In this document: one piece after another, positions 1 to 11,165 of the stretch
Layout: each line of letters opens with the position of its first letter
How positions within the stretch are numbered: the first letter of the stretch is position 1
Assembly: GCA_001662425.1 (NCBI GenBank)
Contig: BDDC01000417.1
Coordinates: forward strand, 25,289-64,255
From: Chlamydomonas sphaeroides
Taxonomy: Eukaryota; Chlorophyta; Chlorophyceae; Chlamydomonadales; Chlamydomonadaceae
DNA: 38,967 bases
Direction of reading: 5' to 3'
Program-made: the position numbers and the translations under genes
The notes under the pieces: model-generated
Told to the model about the DNA's origin: nothing
Database searches by the model: none
What the model saw: only the letters and a program-made list of their open reading frames with translations

Positions 1-1300
1 GCACGTGGTCCCGCCCCAGCGTGTCTCCCAGCTGCCGCACGCGCGCCGCGCACGCGTCCAGCAGGCTGTCAGGGCTGTACCCCGAATCGCTGGGCGCGCC
101 GTCGCTGAGGAAGAGCAGGAACAGCTGCCCCTGCGGCTCGGCCGCCATCAGCGCGTGCGCCGCGTCCAGGGCAGGTAGGTAGTTGCCGTGTCCCTTGGCT
201 GCGGCGTTGGTCTTGATGCCACGGATGGCGTCGAGTGTGGTGTTATTGGCGGGCGCGCGCCTGAGCAGGGGCACTGCTTGCTCGTTGAACTCCAGCAAGC
301 TCACCTGATGTAGTATAACCGGAACAACGGAAGGTTTAATTGCTCCACACGCAGTTGCTACCGCGCCGGGCACGAGGCTGGGCGTCGGCTCTACGTGTCC
401 TAGGCAACCCCCGCAACCCCACAACATCCGCATGGTCCATCCTCACCGTCATTTCGTTGGCCCCCTGCACCCTCAGCTGCGGCTCCAGCAGGTCCTTCTC
501 CAGCGCCTCGTACACCGCCTCCAGCCGCGAGCACTTAGCGCCGGGGATGTCCCGCTTGCGCATGGAGCCGCTCGTGTCCACCACAACCACCACGTGCCAG
601 CTGGGGAGGCCGCAGGGGACGCTGTGGCTAGGCACGGGCGGTGGGCAGGCGGAGGCTGCTGGGTAGGCTGGGTACGCCCAAGAGGGGGGCCATGGGCAGG
701 ACGCCGCAGGGTTGGGCGAGGCCGGAGCCGATACCGGTCTACCATCCAGCCGCCAGCTGGTAATCTCATGCCGCCCGCTCTCATCCGTGATGTACACCAC
801 ACCCTGTACGAGCACCGCGGGTTGTTGAGGGTGTGGCGTGGAGGGCGCGTCCTGTGAACCCCTCCGGTAACTTTCGTGCCCAACGCACCTTGTACGTGAA
901 CTTCCAGCGCGGCTTGCCGTCTCGGCGGCCTGGCTTGGCCGGCTCCTTGCTGCCATACTTGACCGCTTCCTTCAGCTCCCGCTTGTCGATTTTGCGCTGC
1001 TCACGCCGCTCCTGGCCATGTGTGCATGAGATGACGGTGACAGCTGCGGGCAGGGGGAGTCGAGGCAGGGTGGCGGTCGACAGGTAGCGACCGGAGATGG
1101 ATTGGGCGAGCGAGGAGTTATCACACGACGAAGGCAACAGGCTTCCAATCGCCATCATCGCAGCATTGAAGTTGCTGCCGAGCTTACATACCAGAGGTGC
1201 TGAGGTCATGCTGCTGTTGGTGACTTGCCGGCAAAGATGTCGGTGCACAACCTGAACGCCCGAGGCTGAGGCCGCCAAAGCCCTGCAGTAGGTTATTCAT
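1..1300 (-). CDS. VWA-domain alpha-kinase (VwkA-like), copy A, 5' part
   Basis: This is the 5' part of an atypical protein kinase gene; the alpha-kinase half lies beyond the left edge. Four exons join in phase: 1300-1192, 1043-889, 803-447 and 304-1. The start at 1298-1300 gives MNNLLQGFGGLSLG, matching the start of copy C, in a GCC-ATG context. Exon 2 carries a conserved module (VTVISCTHG, RREQRKIDKREL, AVKYG, PRWKFTY). Exon 3 begins GVVYITDESGRHEITSW, passes through a Pro-rich linker and enters a VWA domain with a complete MIDAS motif, DTSGS. Exon 4 has VSLLEFNEQA and LSDGAPSD. The frame is open throughout, and the first donor is a canonical GTATGT where copies B and C have GC. The family parallel is Dictyostelium VwkA, a VWA alpha-kinase; the role here is inferred. 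Its counterpart is copy B, to which exon 3 and intron 3 are almost identical. Confidence 0.8.
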
Positions 1301-2578
1301 GGCGATGCCGCTGAGGTCGGCGATGCTGCCGGCTACATATGCGCTAGGTCGCAGCCAACAGCGACGTAGTCGCTGACGGTAGCTGATGGTAGCGGCCTGT
1401 GCAATACGAACACCTATGAACCAAGCTCTATACCAACGACTTGACCCGACTGCACAGAGCCTACTCCAGCCGATTTCAGCGGATCGTCGACCGGTCGCGG
1501 GTCCGTCGGTCACAGGCGATCGCGTACGGGGACCTCGGGGTCGCATGGCGCATGGTGCGTGCTGGCAGCTCGCGAGCTGTCACACCCTGGGAGTGCAAAC
1601 ATGCATGTATCAAGCAGCTTACAGCGCCACGCCCGTCCTGCCGACTGAAGTCCACGCGAACGGCCGCATGCGTGTGGGAATGCAGATCTAGCAACACATA
1701 TGCAGCCTAATAACACACTAGCAAGCGCCCCGCGCAATCAATGCGGAGCCGAGCTGCAGGCGACCAAGCAGGCCTCCCGTGTCTTGCCTCACTCGCGGCT
1801 GGCCGCCTGCCCACCCGCCACGCTACCTATCGCACGCATCGGCCGGCAGCGCTGCCCAAGCCCGGCCCCCGCCATGGGTTGGCAGGCGGGCCCTGCAACC
1901 CTGCACGCAGTCTCACTAGTCCGCGCCGCACCCCAAAATCGCCGCCGCGCACAAGCCCCTGCCGCGCCCTCCCCTGCGACAAGCGCCGACCCTGCCCCAG
2001 TGCGATACCCTGCCCCAAACATTGTTCTGCGTTTGCACAGCTACACCCCGCCGCCCCACTAGGCTCACGAAGAGCCGCCAGCAAGCTCCTGCTGGCCCCG
2101 TGATCCGCAGCCGCGCCCAAGCAGGTCTCGGACTCCGAGGCTGGCGGCGCTACGGCGCTGCTTGGCGCGCAGCCACGGTCCGTCACCAGCTCTCAATCGC
2201 AAGCGCAGCCGCAGCCCTGGTCGCAGCGTCGGGAGCCCGAGCGGCGCAGCCGCTGACCGGCCACGAGCGCTGTGGGCCCGACCTCAATGCCTTATCCTCA
2301 ACCTCTGCCCTTTGGCAGCGAGCGGCCGCAGCCCCCCTGCGAAACGAGCTGCAGGAGGTCCAGGCGGTGGTGGCAGCCCGCAGAGGCAGCGGGAGCAAGC
2401 AGCCGCCGCCCGCCACCGCAGCCCCGGCCAGCAGCTGGGCAGCGGTGCCCCACCGCAGCCAGCGACCGCCCACGAGCGCCGCTGCAGCGAGCGCAGCCCA
2501 GCGCCTTCACCGCCGCCCGTGAGGGCGCCGACGCAGCGCCCAACCGCGTCCCAGGCCGCCGCCGGCAGCTGTGCCGCC
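1301..2578. other. Intergenic region between copy A and the PLAT-PP2C gene
   Basis: Both flanking genes are on the minus strand, so this stretch should hold the promoter and 5' leader of copy A (right of 1300) and the 3' UTR of the phosphatase gene (left of 2579). A TTACA at about 1618-1622 reads TGTAA on the minus strand, but it lies about 960 bases past the stop, so its use is doubtful. The 2150-2570 part is very GC-rich and opens frames on both strands that show no recognisable domain. I see no gene here. Confidence 0.5.
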
Positions 2579-5500
2579 TCACTCGCAGATGGCGACGAGC
2601 ACGGTGATGTCGTCCGGCTTGCCGCCGCCGTACACCATGTCGAAGTGCTCCGACGCCGCCATCGAGTACGGTGTGACGCGGTGCTTGTCGTACGCCGCCT
2701 GGAAGGCCAGCCGCGCCAGCCGCTGCGCCATGATGGCCGGCCCCTCCTCGCGCCCGCGGCACGCCGCCACCTCGTCCGCAATCTCGCCGTCGTTCAGGTT
2801 GTCGAACAGCCCGTCCGTGCCCAGCACGATGACGTCGCCCGGCCGCAGCCGCTGGCTCGCAACGTCGCACTTGTCGGGCGAGTCGGCGTGCGCGTGGTGC
2901 CCTAGCTGGAAGGGCCGCCCGAATTCGTGCTCGAGTTGGTTGGTCCGGAACTTGACGACATAGTCCACGGCCGCCGACGCGCCGGATTCCGCGGCCTGCG
3001 GCCGCAGCAGCACGCAGCCGCTGTCCCCGAGGTTGGCAGCCCACAGCAGCCCGCGCTCCTGGTTGACCAGCACGATGCAGGCCGTGCTCGAGCCCTGCAC
3101 GCCCGCCACCTTGACGCCGTTCGCCGCGTCCTGCAGCACGCGCACCACGTCGGCGGCGCCGTTGCGGACCGACGCGTCCGCGAGCCGCATTAGCGAGCGG
3201 CTAAAGTCGCCCGAGTCGATGCCGGCCTCGCGCCACATGTAGACGCCGTCGGCGACGCCCATGCCGTAGATGCCGTTTTTGCCGAGCGTGTAGAAGTAGC
3301 TGTCCTCGCCGCCGTGGCCGAACCCCTTGCGGTTGACGCCCTTGGCGCCGTCCTGCTTGACCTGTGAGGCGGGGCCGCGGAGCGCGAGAGGAGCGGGGAG
3401 GTGAGCATGGAGAGGGGAGGGTTGCGCAGCGAGCATGGGTGCGTCTGGGGCCAGGCGGCAGCGCGGCATACATGAACGCGGTGCATGCCACGGGAGCCGT
3501 CGGGGCTTCGCCTGGCCCCTGCTGAGCATAAGCCTAAGCGACCCGCTGCAGGGAGGTGGGCCGCCAGCTCGCCATGTGCGCCACGCTACGCGACTGAGCC
3601 CCGCCGTCCTGCTGCGTGCCAGCCCCCAGCGGGCCGCCCCGCCGACGCCGGAGCCAGCGGGGCCCTAGCTGCACTGCAGCTACTGTTGCTGCTGCCTGCC
3701 GTCCATCCCATGCGGCCCTGGCCGTGGGCCGGGTGCACATGCAAGGCCTGGCCCTTGCCCTGATGCGGGCTATCCCCAGGTGCTGCCCGGCGTCTGCCAC
3801 CGTGCCCTCCTTGACGCCATCCGGCCCTAAAGCTCGCCCATGTCACCCCCGACCCTAACACGGGGGCCATGCCATGCCCGTCCTCCCGCCGCACCTAGTC
3901 CCGGTGAGGCCGGTCCCTCCGTCATTTGCTGCGTCCCACCCCTCTGCTTGCCGCATGGCCTTGCCCCTCTACTTGCCTGCCCATGCCTGCCGCCTGTACA
4001 AGGCCACGTGCCGCTAGCCAGTGCCTGACCCCGACCCAAAGCCCTCCGCATTGCCAGCTCCCGCCCGCCCACCGTGCCCAGCCTTCGGCCTCCATCGCAG
4101 GCCACTGCGCGCCGCTTTCTCTCACCACCCCATACGCCCCACCCATCCTGCCCGCCTGCGCCCTCCGATTCCTGCCCCACCCCGCCCCACCGGCCCACCT
4201 TGTCCGGGTGCGGCACCGCCATCCCGCTGACGCTCAGCTTGACGGGCTGCGCCGCTGCCGGCGCTCCGTCCTCGTCCAGCGCCGCCTCGGGCAGCAGGTT
4301 GCGCTCCAGCGGCCCGCGCATGCCGCCGCAGTCGGCCTCGCCGAACCAGCCATGGCAGGGGAACACCAGCCGCGCGCGCTCGGGCGTGTGCACCACCACG
4401 TGCTCCAGGAACCTGGGGGGTTTCAGGTCGGGGGCACGGGCAATGGGAGGGTAGGGGGCTGAACGTGCGCACTGCCTTGGAGAGGGGAGCCGGGGGACCG
4501 GGAGTTGAATAAGAGGGGGTGGTGATCCACGGGTTCGGAGGACGCAGGGCGCGTGCGGCATACATAAGGGTCGTGGGGGGCGCTTGCAGGGCGCCACAAT
4601 GTGTGGAGCTCTTTACCAGCGTGTTGGCAGGGCCTGGGTGCGTGCGGAGGATGCTGCAGCCGTGGCAGCGCGCTGGACGTGTGCTGGCTGGAGGTGACCT
4701 GGCAGCGCGTGCCCCAACACGCCCGGGCGATTCGCAGTCACGGCCAGTCCCCAGGACCGTGGGGCTGGCGTGCGTCGCTTTGCATAGCATTGGAAAGGGT
4801 GTAGCCGCACGCGCCTGCCGTGCATTAGGTGGCGGCTGTGGTACCGCTTCGGGCAGCAACTGGCGGCAGTTGCCCGCAGAGGCACGCAGCAGAGGCGGGT
4901 ACGGCGGGTACGGTGGTCGGCTGCGCATTGAGGCAAAAGGGATGCCGGGCGGATCCAGAAGGCGCTGGCGCGGGGGTTCGTCCGGGAGCCAACCCAACGT
5001 ATGCGTGTGAGGCACGCAGCGCGCGGGGCACGCGTGACGATGAAGCCCCAGAACGAGTGGCCAGGTCCCACGGGGGGCGACCGGCAGCCCTGCGGCCCAG
5101 CTCAGCGTGCTACGTTGCCAAGAAGGCTACACATGGACGGACGCAACGCGGCTCACCAGCCCTGGCCAGCATCGGTGATGCTGTTGCCCAGTCGCTGCAC
5201 GTTGACGAAGCGAAGATGACCGAGGTCCTCCGCGCTGTTGATCATAACCGTGCGAACGGTTCCCCGAGCCAGGGTGTCCTCATCTGTGTCGCCCACGATA
5301 ATCTTCTCCGACTTGCCATTCGTGCCAACCAGCTGCACCCAAGCCGGGCTAAGCGACCCCGCGCCACGTAGGTTGCCTGTAGAAATGTGTAGCGTGTACG
5401 TGTGAAGCGCTGGGGCGTGCTGGGTCTGCAACCAAGCCCTTGTCAGTGGGCCCGCAGGGCTGGACACCGCCGCAGCGGCTGCTGTGCTTGCTCTACAAGC

Positions 5501-5581
5501 TGAGACGCCTGACTGTGTCTTCGACAGTTCAAGGACGGTTCCGAGAAGGCGGGCACAGCGCCGCAAGGCCATCTGGCACAA
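2579..5581 (-). CDS. PLAT domain-PP2C protein phosphatase fusion (PBCP-like)
   Basis: Predicted Mn/Mg-dependent Ser/Thr phosphatase of about 473 residues in three exons: 5581-5157, 4412-4199 and 3361-2579. Both junctions keep phase, rebuilding GW-FLEH and PHPDK-VKQDG. Residues 1-60 are rich in Arg, Ala and Ser and could be a plastid transit peptide. Residues about 60-185 form a PLAT/LH2 domain: YTLHISTGNLRGAG, AWVQLVGTNG, DLGHLRFVNV, then across the splice WFLEHVVV and FPCHGWF. Residues 214-473 are the PP2C domain, with metal-ligand motifs GGEDSYF, GVADGV, DGLFDNL and PDDITVLVA. The phrase PHPDKV...GGED and the short PP2C type resemble the Arabidopsis PSII core phosphatase/PP2C-55 group. The usual GVGGW after the second motif is GVYMW. 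Initiation could be at 5579-5581 or at the Met three codons later. Domain calls are strong; plastid location and substrate are inferred. Confidence 0.88.
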
Positions 5582-6164
5582 CAGCTCAGCGGAGTAGAGT
5601 CAGCATTTGGCCAGAGAACAGGTGCCGTTTGGTAGGGACGGTGTTGCGGGCGGGTTTACAGTGCGTGCCTTGAATCACTCGCTGCCTGTTCGATTGCCCC
5701 CAATGAACTGCACCCAAGCCGTGCCTACCCAACCCAACCCGGCGTTACACGCACAATTCTGAAGACGTGCCTATCCCAAGTGCAACACACGAGCGCTGTT
5801 TGGCCGCAGCCCGAACTTCTAAGCCTTACAATTCTCCACACAGCTGCAGTTTGCTTGACCTACTCTCCTGCTTTCACAAGCTACGAAGCATCTTTAGGAC
5901 TGGGCAGCAGCGTGCAGCGGTCACCGCTGGGGCCTCACAACCCGACCGTGCGCGGCCGCATACATCCTCTGGCGGACGTTGCTATGAACGGATGAGAGCG
6001 CAACTGATAGCTCTGGGCCGCGCCGGTCGTGCTCTAGTGCTCTGTTCCTCAGACAGTCGGGCGCATCGGCGCTTGGTTCCTTCGACGCCTGCGCCAATTG
6101 TTCTCCTAAACAGACACTCAGCTTTTAGCAGCCGCTCGGCGGCATAACGACCCTGGGCGTCGTC
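5582..6164. promoter_or_regulatory. Divergent intergenic region of the PP2C and B'' genes
   Basis: The PLAT-PP2C gene starts leftward at 5581 and the B''-like gene starts rightward at 6165, so 583 bases separate two head-to-head start codons. Promoters and 5' leaders of both should lie here. The stretch is less GC-rich than its coding flanks and contains a short run of CCCAA units near 5725-5740. I cannot place a TATA box or a transcription start with confidence. Confidence 0.5.
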
Positions 6165-9100
6165 ATGTCTCGGTCGTCGCCCTACGCAGGAGCCTTGCGG
6201 CCAGCGAGCCCTGGCAAGCAGTCGTCGCTGCGCGCTTCGGCGCCCAGCGGTACCACGGCTTCTGCAGCGCCGGCGCCACCCGATGGGGCGCTCAGCTCGT
6301 CGGACGGCGCTAGCTGGGGCATGTCATTGTTGCGCAGTAGCGGAGGGCAACCTCCCCGCCCTCCATCAGGCGGCCTCGAACCCAGCCCGCCGAACCCTTC
6401 CACCGCCGCGGGGCCAGCCAGCAAGTCCCCCATGGCCTTCCGTGCCCGGCGTTTTAACAACGCCGGCAGCACGTCGGACAACGAACTGGCCGGCAGCGGC
6501 GGCAGCGCGACGTCGGCAGCCAGCGCCGCCGCCGGTAACGGCGCCGCCGCCAGCGGCAACGCCGACCGCGTCCGGCGGCGCAGCGGCACGGAGAACCCCG
6601 TCGCCGCCAGCTCGTCCTCACCGCTACCGCCAGCAGGGCCGGCAGGACTCGGTCGGACAAACAGCAACGGCTCCGCAGCCAACGGCGCCGCGAGCAGACC
6701 GGTCACCAGCCCGGCTGGGACCATCCTCGCGAGCTACGCCAACGGCGCCGGCGCGTCGGCGCTTGGCGTCAGCGGCGCCGGCACTGGCGTCGTGGTGGCG
6801 AGCGGAGGCGTGCTCGATGGCGGCGGCAAGGGCCCACTGCGGCCGCGTAGCTCAGGGCAGGGCGGGCCGCCGCCGTCGCTGACCAGCCCCACAGGCACCA
6901 ACCCGGCGTCCGCGGCCGCGGGGCCAAAGATTGTGCGCAACAGGCTTTCGGAAGAGGGTGAGCGGCCTCGCTAAGCGCATATGCGTTCTAGCCTGCTCGC
7001 GCAAGCCGCCGGCTGCAGCTAGCCACTAAAGCTTTTGATGTCCCGACGAGCCCCGCTTGAATGACGCCCCTCCACGGTGTGCTCCTGGATCGCGTGCAGG
7101 CGGCCATGCGGCGGGCGCGCCCACGCTCTCGCTCCGGGAAAAGGTGGCTGCTTTGCAACGAACCAACAAGTGAGCTTGGCTGGGCTTGGGGCCGCTTCTA
7201 ATGGATGCATCAAGGTCTGCAACGAGTTGGCAGCAGATACGGGGTCGCCTGGGAACGCCACAGCTAGCCTTCTCTGCTGATCCGCATCCTCAACCGGCAC
7301 GCCGCTGACTTGCATGCGCACGTGCCCGCTTGCCCGCTTCCCCACGCAGGGCGCTGGAGCAGCAGCTGGCTGACGCCAACGCCGCGGCCGCGCAGCGCGC
7401 GTCCGAGGCGGAGGCCGCCAAGGCCGAGGCCGTGGCGGCGGTCGAGCAGCAGCTGGCGGCGCTGCAGGCGTCCATGGCGGAGCAGAGCAGCAAGGCGGCG
7501 GAGCTGGCGGAGCGCAACGTCAAGCTGGCGGCGCAACAGAAGCAGCTACAGGCGCAGCTGGCGGAGGCCAAGAAGGCCGTGGCGGCGGCGCAAGCCAAGG
7601 CGGCAGCGGCGCAAGCCGCAGCCGACGCGGCCGCGGCGGCGGCAGCCGCCGCAGCGGCGGCGGCACCGGCCAAGGGCGCGCCGCCGCCGCTGGCCCGGGA
7701 CAAGTCGCTGGCCGAAGTGCACCAGCCGGCGACGCCGGCGGCGGGTGCCGAGGGGCCGCTGTCGCCGCGCACGCCGCTGGGCTGGGACGGCAGCGCCGTC
7801 AGCGGCCCAAGCGCTATGGACAGCAGCACCAGCAGCTCCAGCACCGCCTCCTCCACCTCGGCCTCGGCGCGCATGACCTCGCCGCCGCCCGCCGACGGCG
7901 CCGCCGCCGCCCGCGACGGCCGCCGCCGCGTCAGCGACGACGTGCTGCCGCCGCACCCGCACGTCCGCACCGCCGCCGACGACGACGACGGGCCCGGCAG
8001 CCCTCGCCCCGGCTCGCCGCCGCCGCCGCCGTCCCGTCCGCACACGGCGCCGCGGCACGACCTGACGCACCGTGTGCCGCCGCCAGCCGGCTCTGGGCCG
8101 CAGCCCGGCTCGCCACGGGAAGGCACCTCGCTGCTCCTCCTGGACGGCTCTGAGCCCGACTTCTCAACTGCCGAAGACAAGGCCTCCAGCTACGCGCGAT
8201 CCAACTCGGTGCCCCCCAGTGGCTCGCCCAGCACCTCGCTGTCGGGCGAGCACTCGCTGGGCCGCGCGGGGCGCAACCCTGCGCTCGAGCCCTTCCTGTC
8301 GGCCGTGTCCGGCCCGCCGCCGGCGTCGCCGGTGGCGGCGGCGGCGGGGCTGTCGGGCGCGGGCGTGGCGCTGCTAGCGAGGCAGAAGAAGCAGATCCAG
8401 GCGCTGCGCACGCAGCTGCAGCAGAAGGACAGCGCGTACGCGTTCCTGGCCAACGAGCACACGGAGCTGGAGGGGCAGCTCAAGGAGGTGGAGGCGGCCA
8501 AGCGGGAGTACGCGGCCAGGTGCGGCTCTCGGCCGAGGGTTTTGGCTGGGCCTGGGGGCGGTGCCGCGGGGCCGGTAGCGGCCCGGGAAGGCATGGCGGC
8601 CGAGAGCTGCGCTCTGTGGGTGGCGGTGGCGCGCGTCTTGCCGTTGGCGGTAGCCATTTTACTGACGCAGTCCGTTGGGCCTCCCTGCCGCTGCTGCTCG
8701 CGGCCCCCCAGGTACGCCTTCATGGTGCTTGACCAGGACCTCGACGGCCACATCCGCGTGGACCAGGTGTCGTCCTTCGACATGTTTGCTTGCTACGCGC
8801 CCACCGTGCTCGAGTACGCCTTCAAGCACTGGCGCTTCGCCAGCGGCTTCAAGGGCTACCTCAACATGGACGACTTTGTGCGGTGAGCTGGGGCGCGCTC
8901 TGGGCCTGACCTCGGTCTGTGACGCCGCGGCTTGGCGCTCGGGGCTAGCAGGCCGGAGGTGCAGGCGGGCGCTGACCCTATTCCATCCGTGCCCGCCCCC
9001 ACCGCGCGCAGCTTTGTGAACCTGTCGGACGACCGCTCCTCTCGCGACAGCCAGCGCTTCTGGTTTGGCGTGCTTGACATGGACGGCGACGGCGCGGTGA

Positions 9101-9552
9101 GCTGCGAGGACGCCAAGTGGTTTTACGACGCGGTGGACAAGGACGAGACCAACTTCGTGGTTGGCTTCGAGGACCTGTGGCACCAGGTACGGCGCCGCAC
9201 CGACACGCTGTGTGCGGAGCGGGGGCAAGCAAGAAGGATGGGTGCAGGCGCTCGGCATGAGGAAGGCTTGTGGAGGCAGCCTGCGATAGGGCGATGCAGG
9301 CGGCGCCCGCGCCTTCTTGCCAGCGGTGTTCCTGACACTATGCCCTCACCCCAGCCCTGCGCCGCCCTGTCCGTGTCCGCCGCGCAGCTCATCGACATGA
9401 CGCTGCCATCCAAGCCGCGCCGCGGCTTCACGGCGGCGGATCTGTGGAAGTGCAAGCTGGGCGGCGGCGTGATTGGGTTGCTGCTCAACCACAACAACAT
9501 GCTGCTGCACCGCACCACAGCCGAGTGGGGCCGGGGCGACTTCCCGCTGTGA
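6165..9552 (+). CDS. PP2A regulatory subunit B''-like EF-hand protein
   Basis: Likely regulatory B'' subunit (PPP2R3/TON2-like) of PP2A, roughly 825 residues. Exons: 6165 to about 6957, 7350-8519, 8712-8882, 9012-9186, 9388-9552. Junctions 2-3, 3-4 and 4-5 keep phase (EYAAR-YAFM, DDFVR-FVNL, WHQ-LIDM). Exon 1 is a Ser/Gly/Ala/Pro-rich disordered region. Exon 2 begins with an alanine-rich coiled coil (ALEQQLADAN onward, about 110 residues), then more disorder and a second helix near 8380-8517. The C-terminus holds B'' hallmarks: EF loops DQDLDGHIRVDQ and DMDGDGAVSCED, RFWFGVLDMDGDG, FEDLWHQ, DLWKCKLGGGV and the ending EWGRGDFPL. Exon 1 ends one base into a codon at its natural GT, but the 7350 acceptor needs two, so a small exon or other donor between 6957 and 7350 is missing. 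B'' subunits target PP2A, in plants to cortical microtubules; the role here is inferred. Confidence 0.85.
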
Positions 9553-11165
9553 GCGGCGTGGGGAGGCGGGCTGCAGGCGGCGGCGGCGGCGGTGCGGTGA
9601 TCGGTCCTGGCGGCCGCGACCGCTGCGGAAGCGGTACAGAACGCTGCAAGCCGCTGCATAGCAATGCGGACGGCGGCTAGCTGGCAGTACGAAGCAGCAG
9701 CAACGGCCCCGCACCGCACCGCGAATGGCGGCAGCGGGGGCATGATGCATGGCCGGCGGCGAGTGGCTCCGCGCCGCCTCAAGGTGTGGCGTGGCGGGTG
9801 GTGAGCTGGCGACTGGGTTGCTGGCGCTGCGGCCCGGCCCCACGCAAGGGCCTACGGCCTGGGCCTTGGGCCTTGCGGGCAAAGGAACTCAAGATGGCGC
9901 CCTGGTTTCGTTGCTAGGTTTTCATTTCGCGTGGTGAGGCAGCAGGGTTGGGCAGCAGGAAGGCGTCGCCGGCTGGGGACCGCTGCTCGTCGCATGCAAT
10001 TCAGGCTTGGGAGGACGGCTGGACTGACAGTGGGCAGGACAGGACGCGCGAGGGCTTGACGTTGCGGGGTGCTTGTGGCTGCACAACAGGGCAGGCAGAG
10101 CCGGTGCCGATTGCGGTGCGGGAGAGCCTCGGTGCGTGCTGCTCGTGTTGCTGCGTTGGCCGGTCGATGCGGAGCGGGCGTAGTTTGGCGCTGAAACAAG
10201 GCGCAGGCACATGTGCTGCTAGTTGTTACATGCTGTTTGTAGGACTATGGGCCAGGGGGCAGGACCGGGATCGGGCATGAGGACGGCTAGATGACGCGTT
10301 ATGGGCCGGAGGACGCGGCGAGGCGAGCGCGCTGTGATGCGCAGGGAATGCATGCATGTTTTGCACACGACTCGTGAGCTGGTGTGGTGAGAGGAATTGA
10401 GGAGTCGGGCCGCGTGCTCCTTCCCCTCTGCACGTGAGCGTCAGTGAGGTCTGCTTACAGGGCGGCGTGGGACCGAACAAGCGCTGCATGAGGGCCGGTG
10501 AGGCGCATGGGGTAAGCGCGTTCCCGGCGGCTGCAGACGAAATGCCTTTGCTCCAAGCGGAGGCGCCGGGCGGCGTGTGGTGTGTTCTCGTTTCCATGTC
10601 CTGTCGGCGCCGCCGGTCCGGCGGCCGGCAAACGTGTCTCCTAAGGAAGCTACAAGGGCTCCAGACAGGCGGTTGCTTGTAAGCTTGCAAGCCCTCCAGT
10701 GTTGCAGCGGGCGCGCATCCTTCGCATACTTGCCATGTGTCTGGCTGCAGCCCCCTGCTCCATCCGGAAGGCGCCCTGACCAGCCGCACGCCATCGCGCC
10801 TGCCCTCGTGCTCCGCGCCGCTCCTACCGCACGCCCGCTGCCCCATCCCACCCCGCTCAGCAACCTACCCTAACAACCAGGTCAGCTTGGCCATGAACAA
10901 CTGAACTACCCGCTACAATGCAGCCTGGACAGAACGATCAGAGCGTAGCGCCTCCCTGCTCATTGGACCGGCGCAGGATCCTCGCCCGATAGCGGCTCAT
11001 AGCACGGGCACGGCGCGCGCCGCGCCTGCCCCTGCACGTCAAGGCCGGGGCAAGGCCCGAGCGGCTGACCGTCACTGCGCCGGCGCGGTACACGCCGCCG
11101 CTCGTCTCCAGGCCCTACGAAGCAACACCCTGGCCAGGCTCATGTCGGCTCGCCAGGGCTCGCCA
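9553..11165. other. 3' UTR and intergenic region after the B'' gene
   Basis: The stretch lies between the stop of the plus-strand B'' gene and the stop of the minus-strand LC8-like exon, so it should contain the 3' ends of both convergent genes. No frame shows a recognisable domain. A TGTAA polyadenylation signal candidate is at 10678-10682. A 14-base element at 11072-11085 recurs at 11166-11179. Confidence 0.5.
10678..10682 (+). terminator. Candidate polyadenylation signal TGTAA for the B'' gene
   Basis: TGTAA is the usual polyadenylation signal in chlorophyte nuclear genes. This is the first one I noticed on the plus strand after the stop at 9552, implying a long 3' UTR of about 1.1 kb. 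No transcript evidence. Confidence 0.35.

Noticed and set aside
7310..7876. Arg-rich plus-strand frame over the coiled coil
   Set aside because: Frame-shifted shadow of the Ala/Gln/Glu coiled coil, which is the frame continuing into the EF-hand exons.
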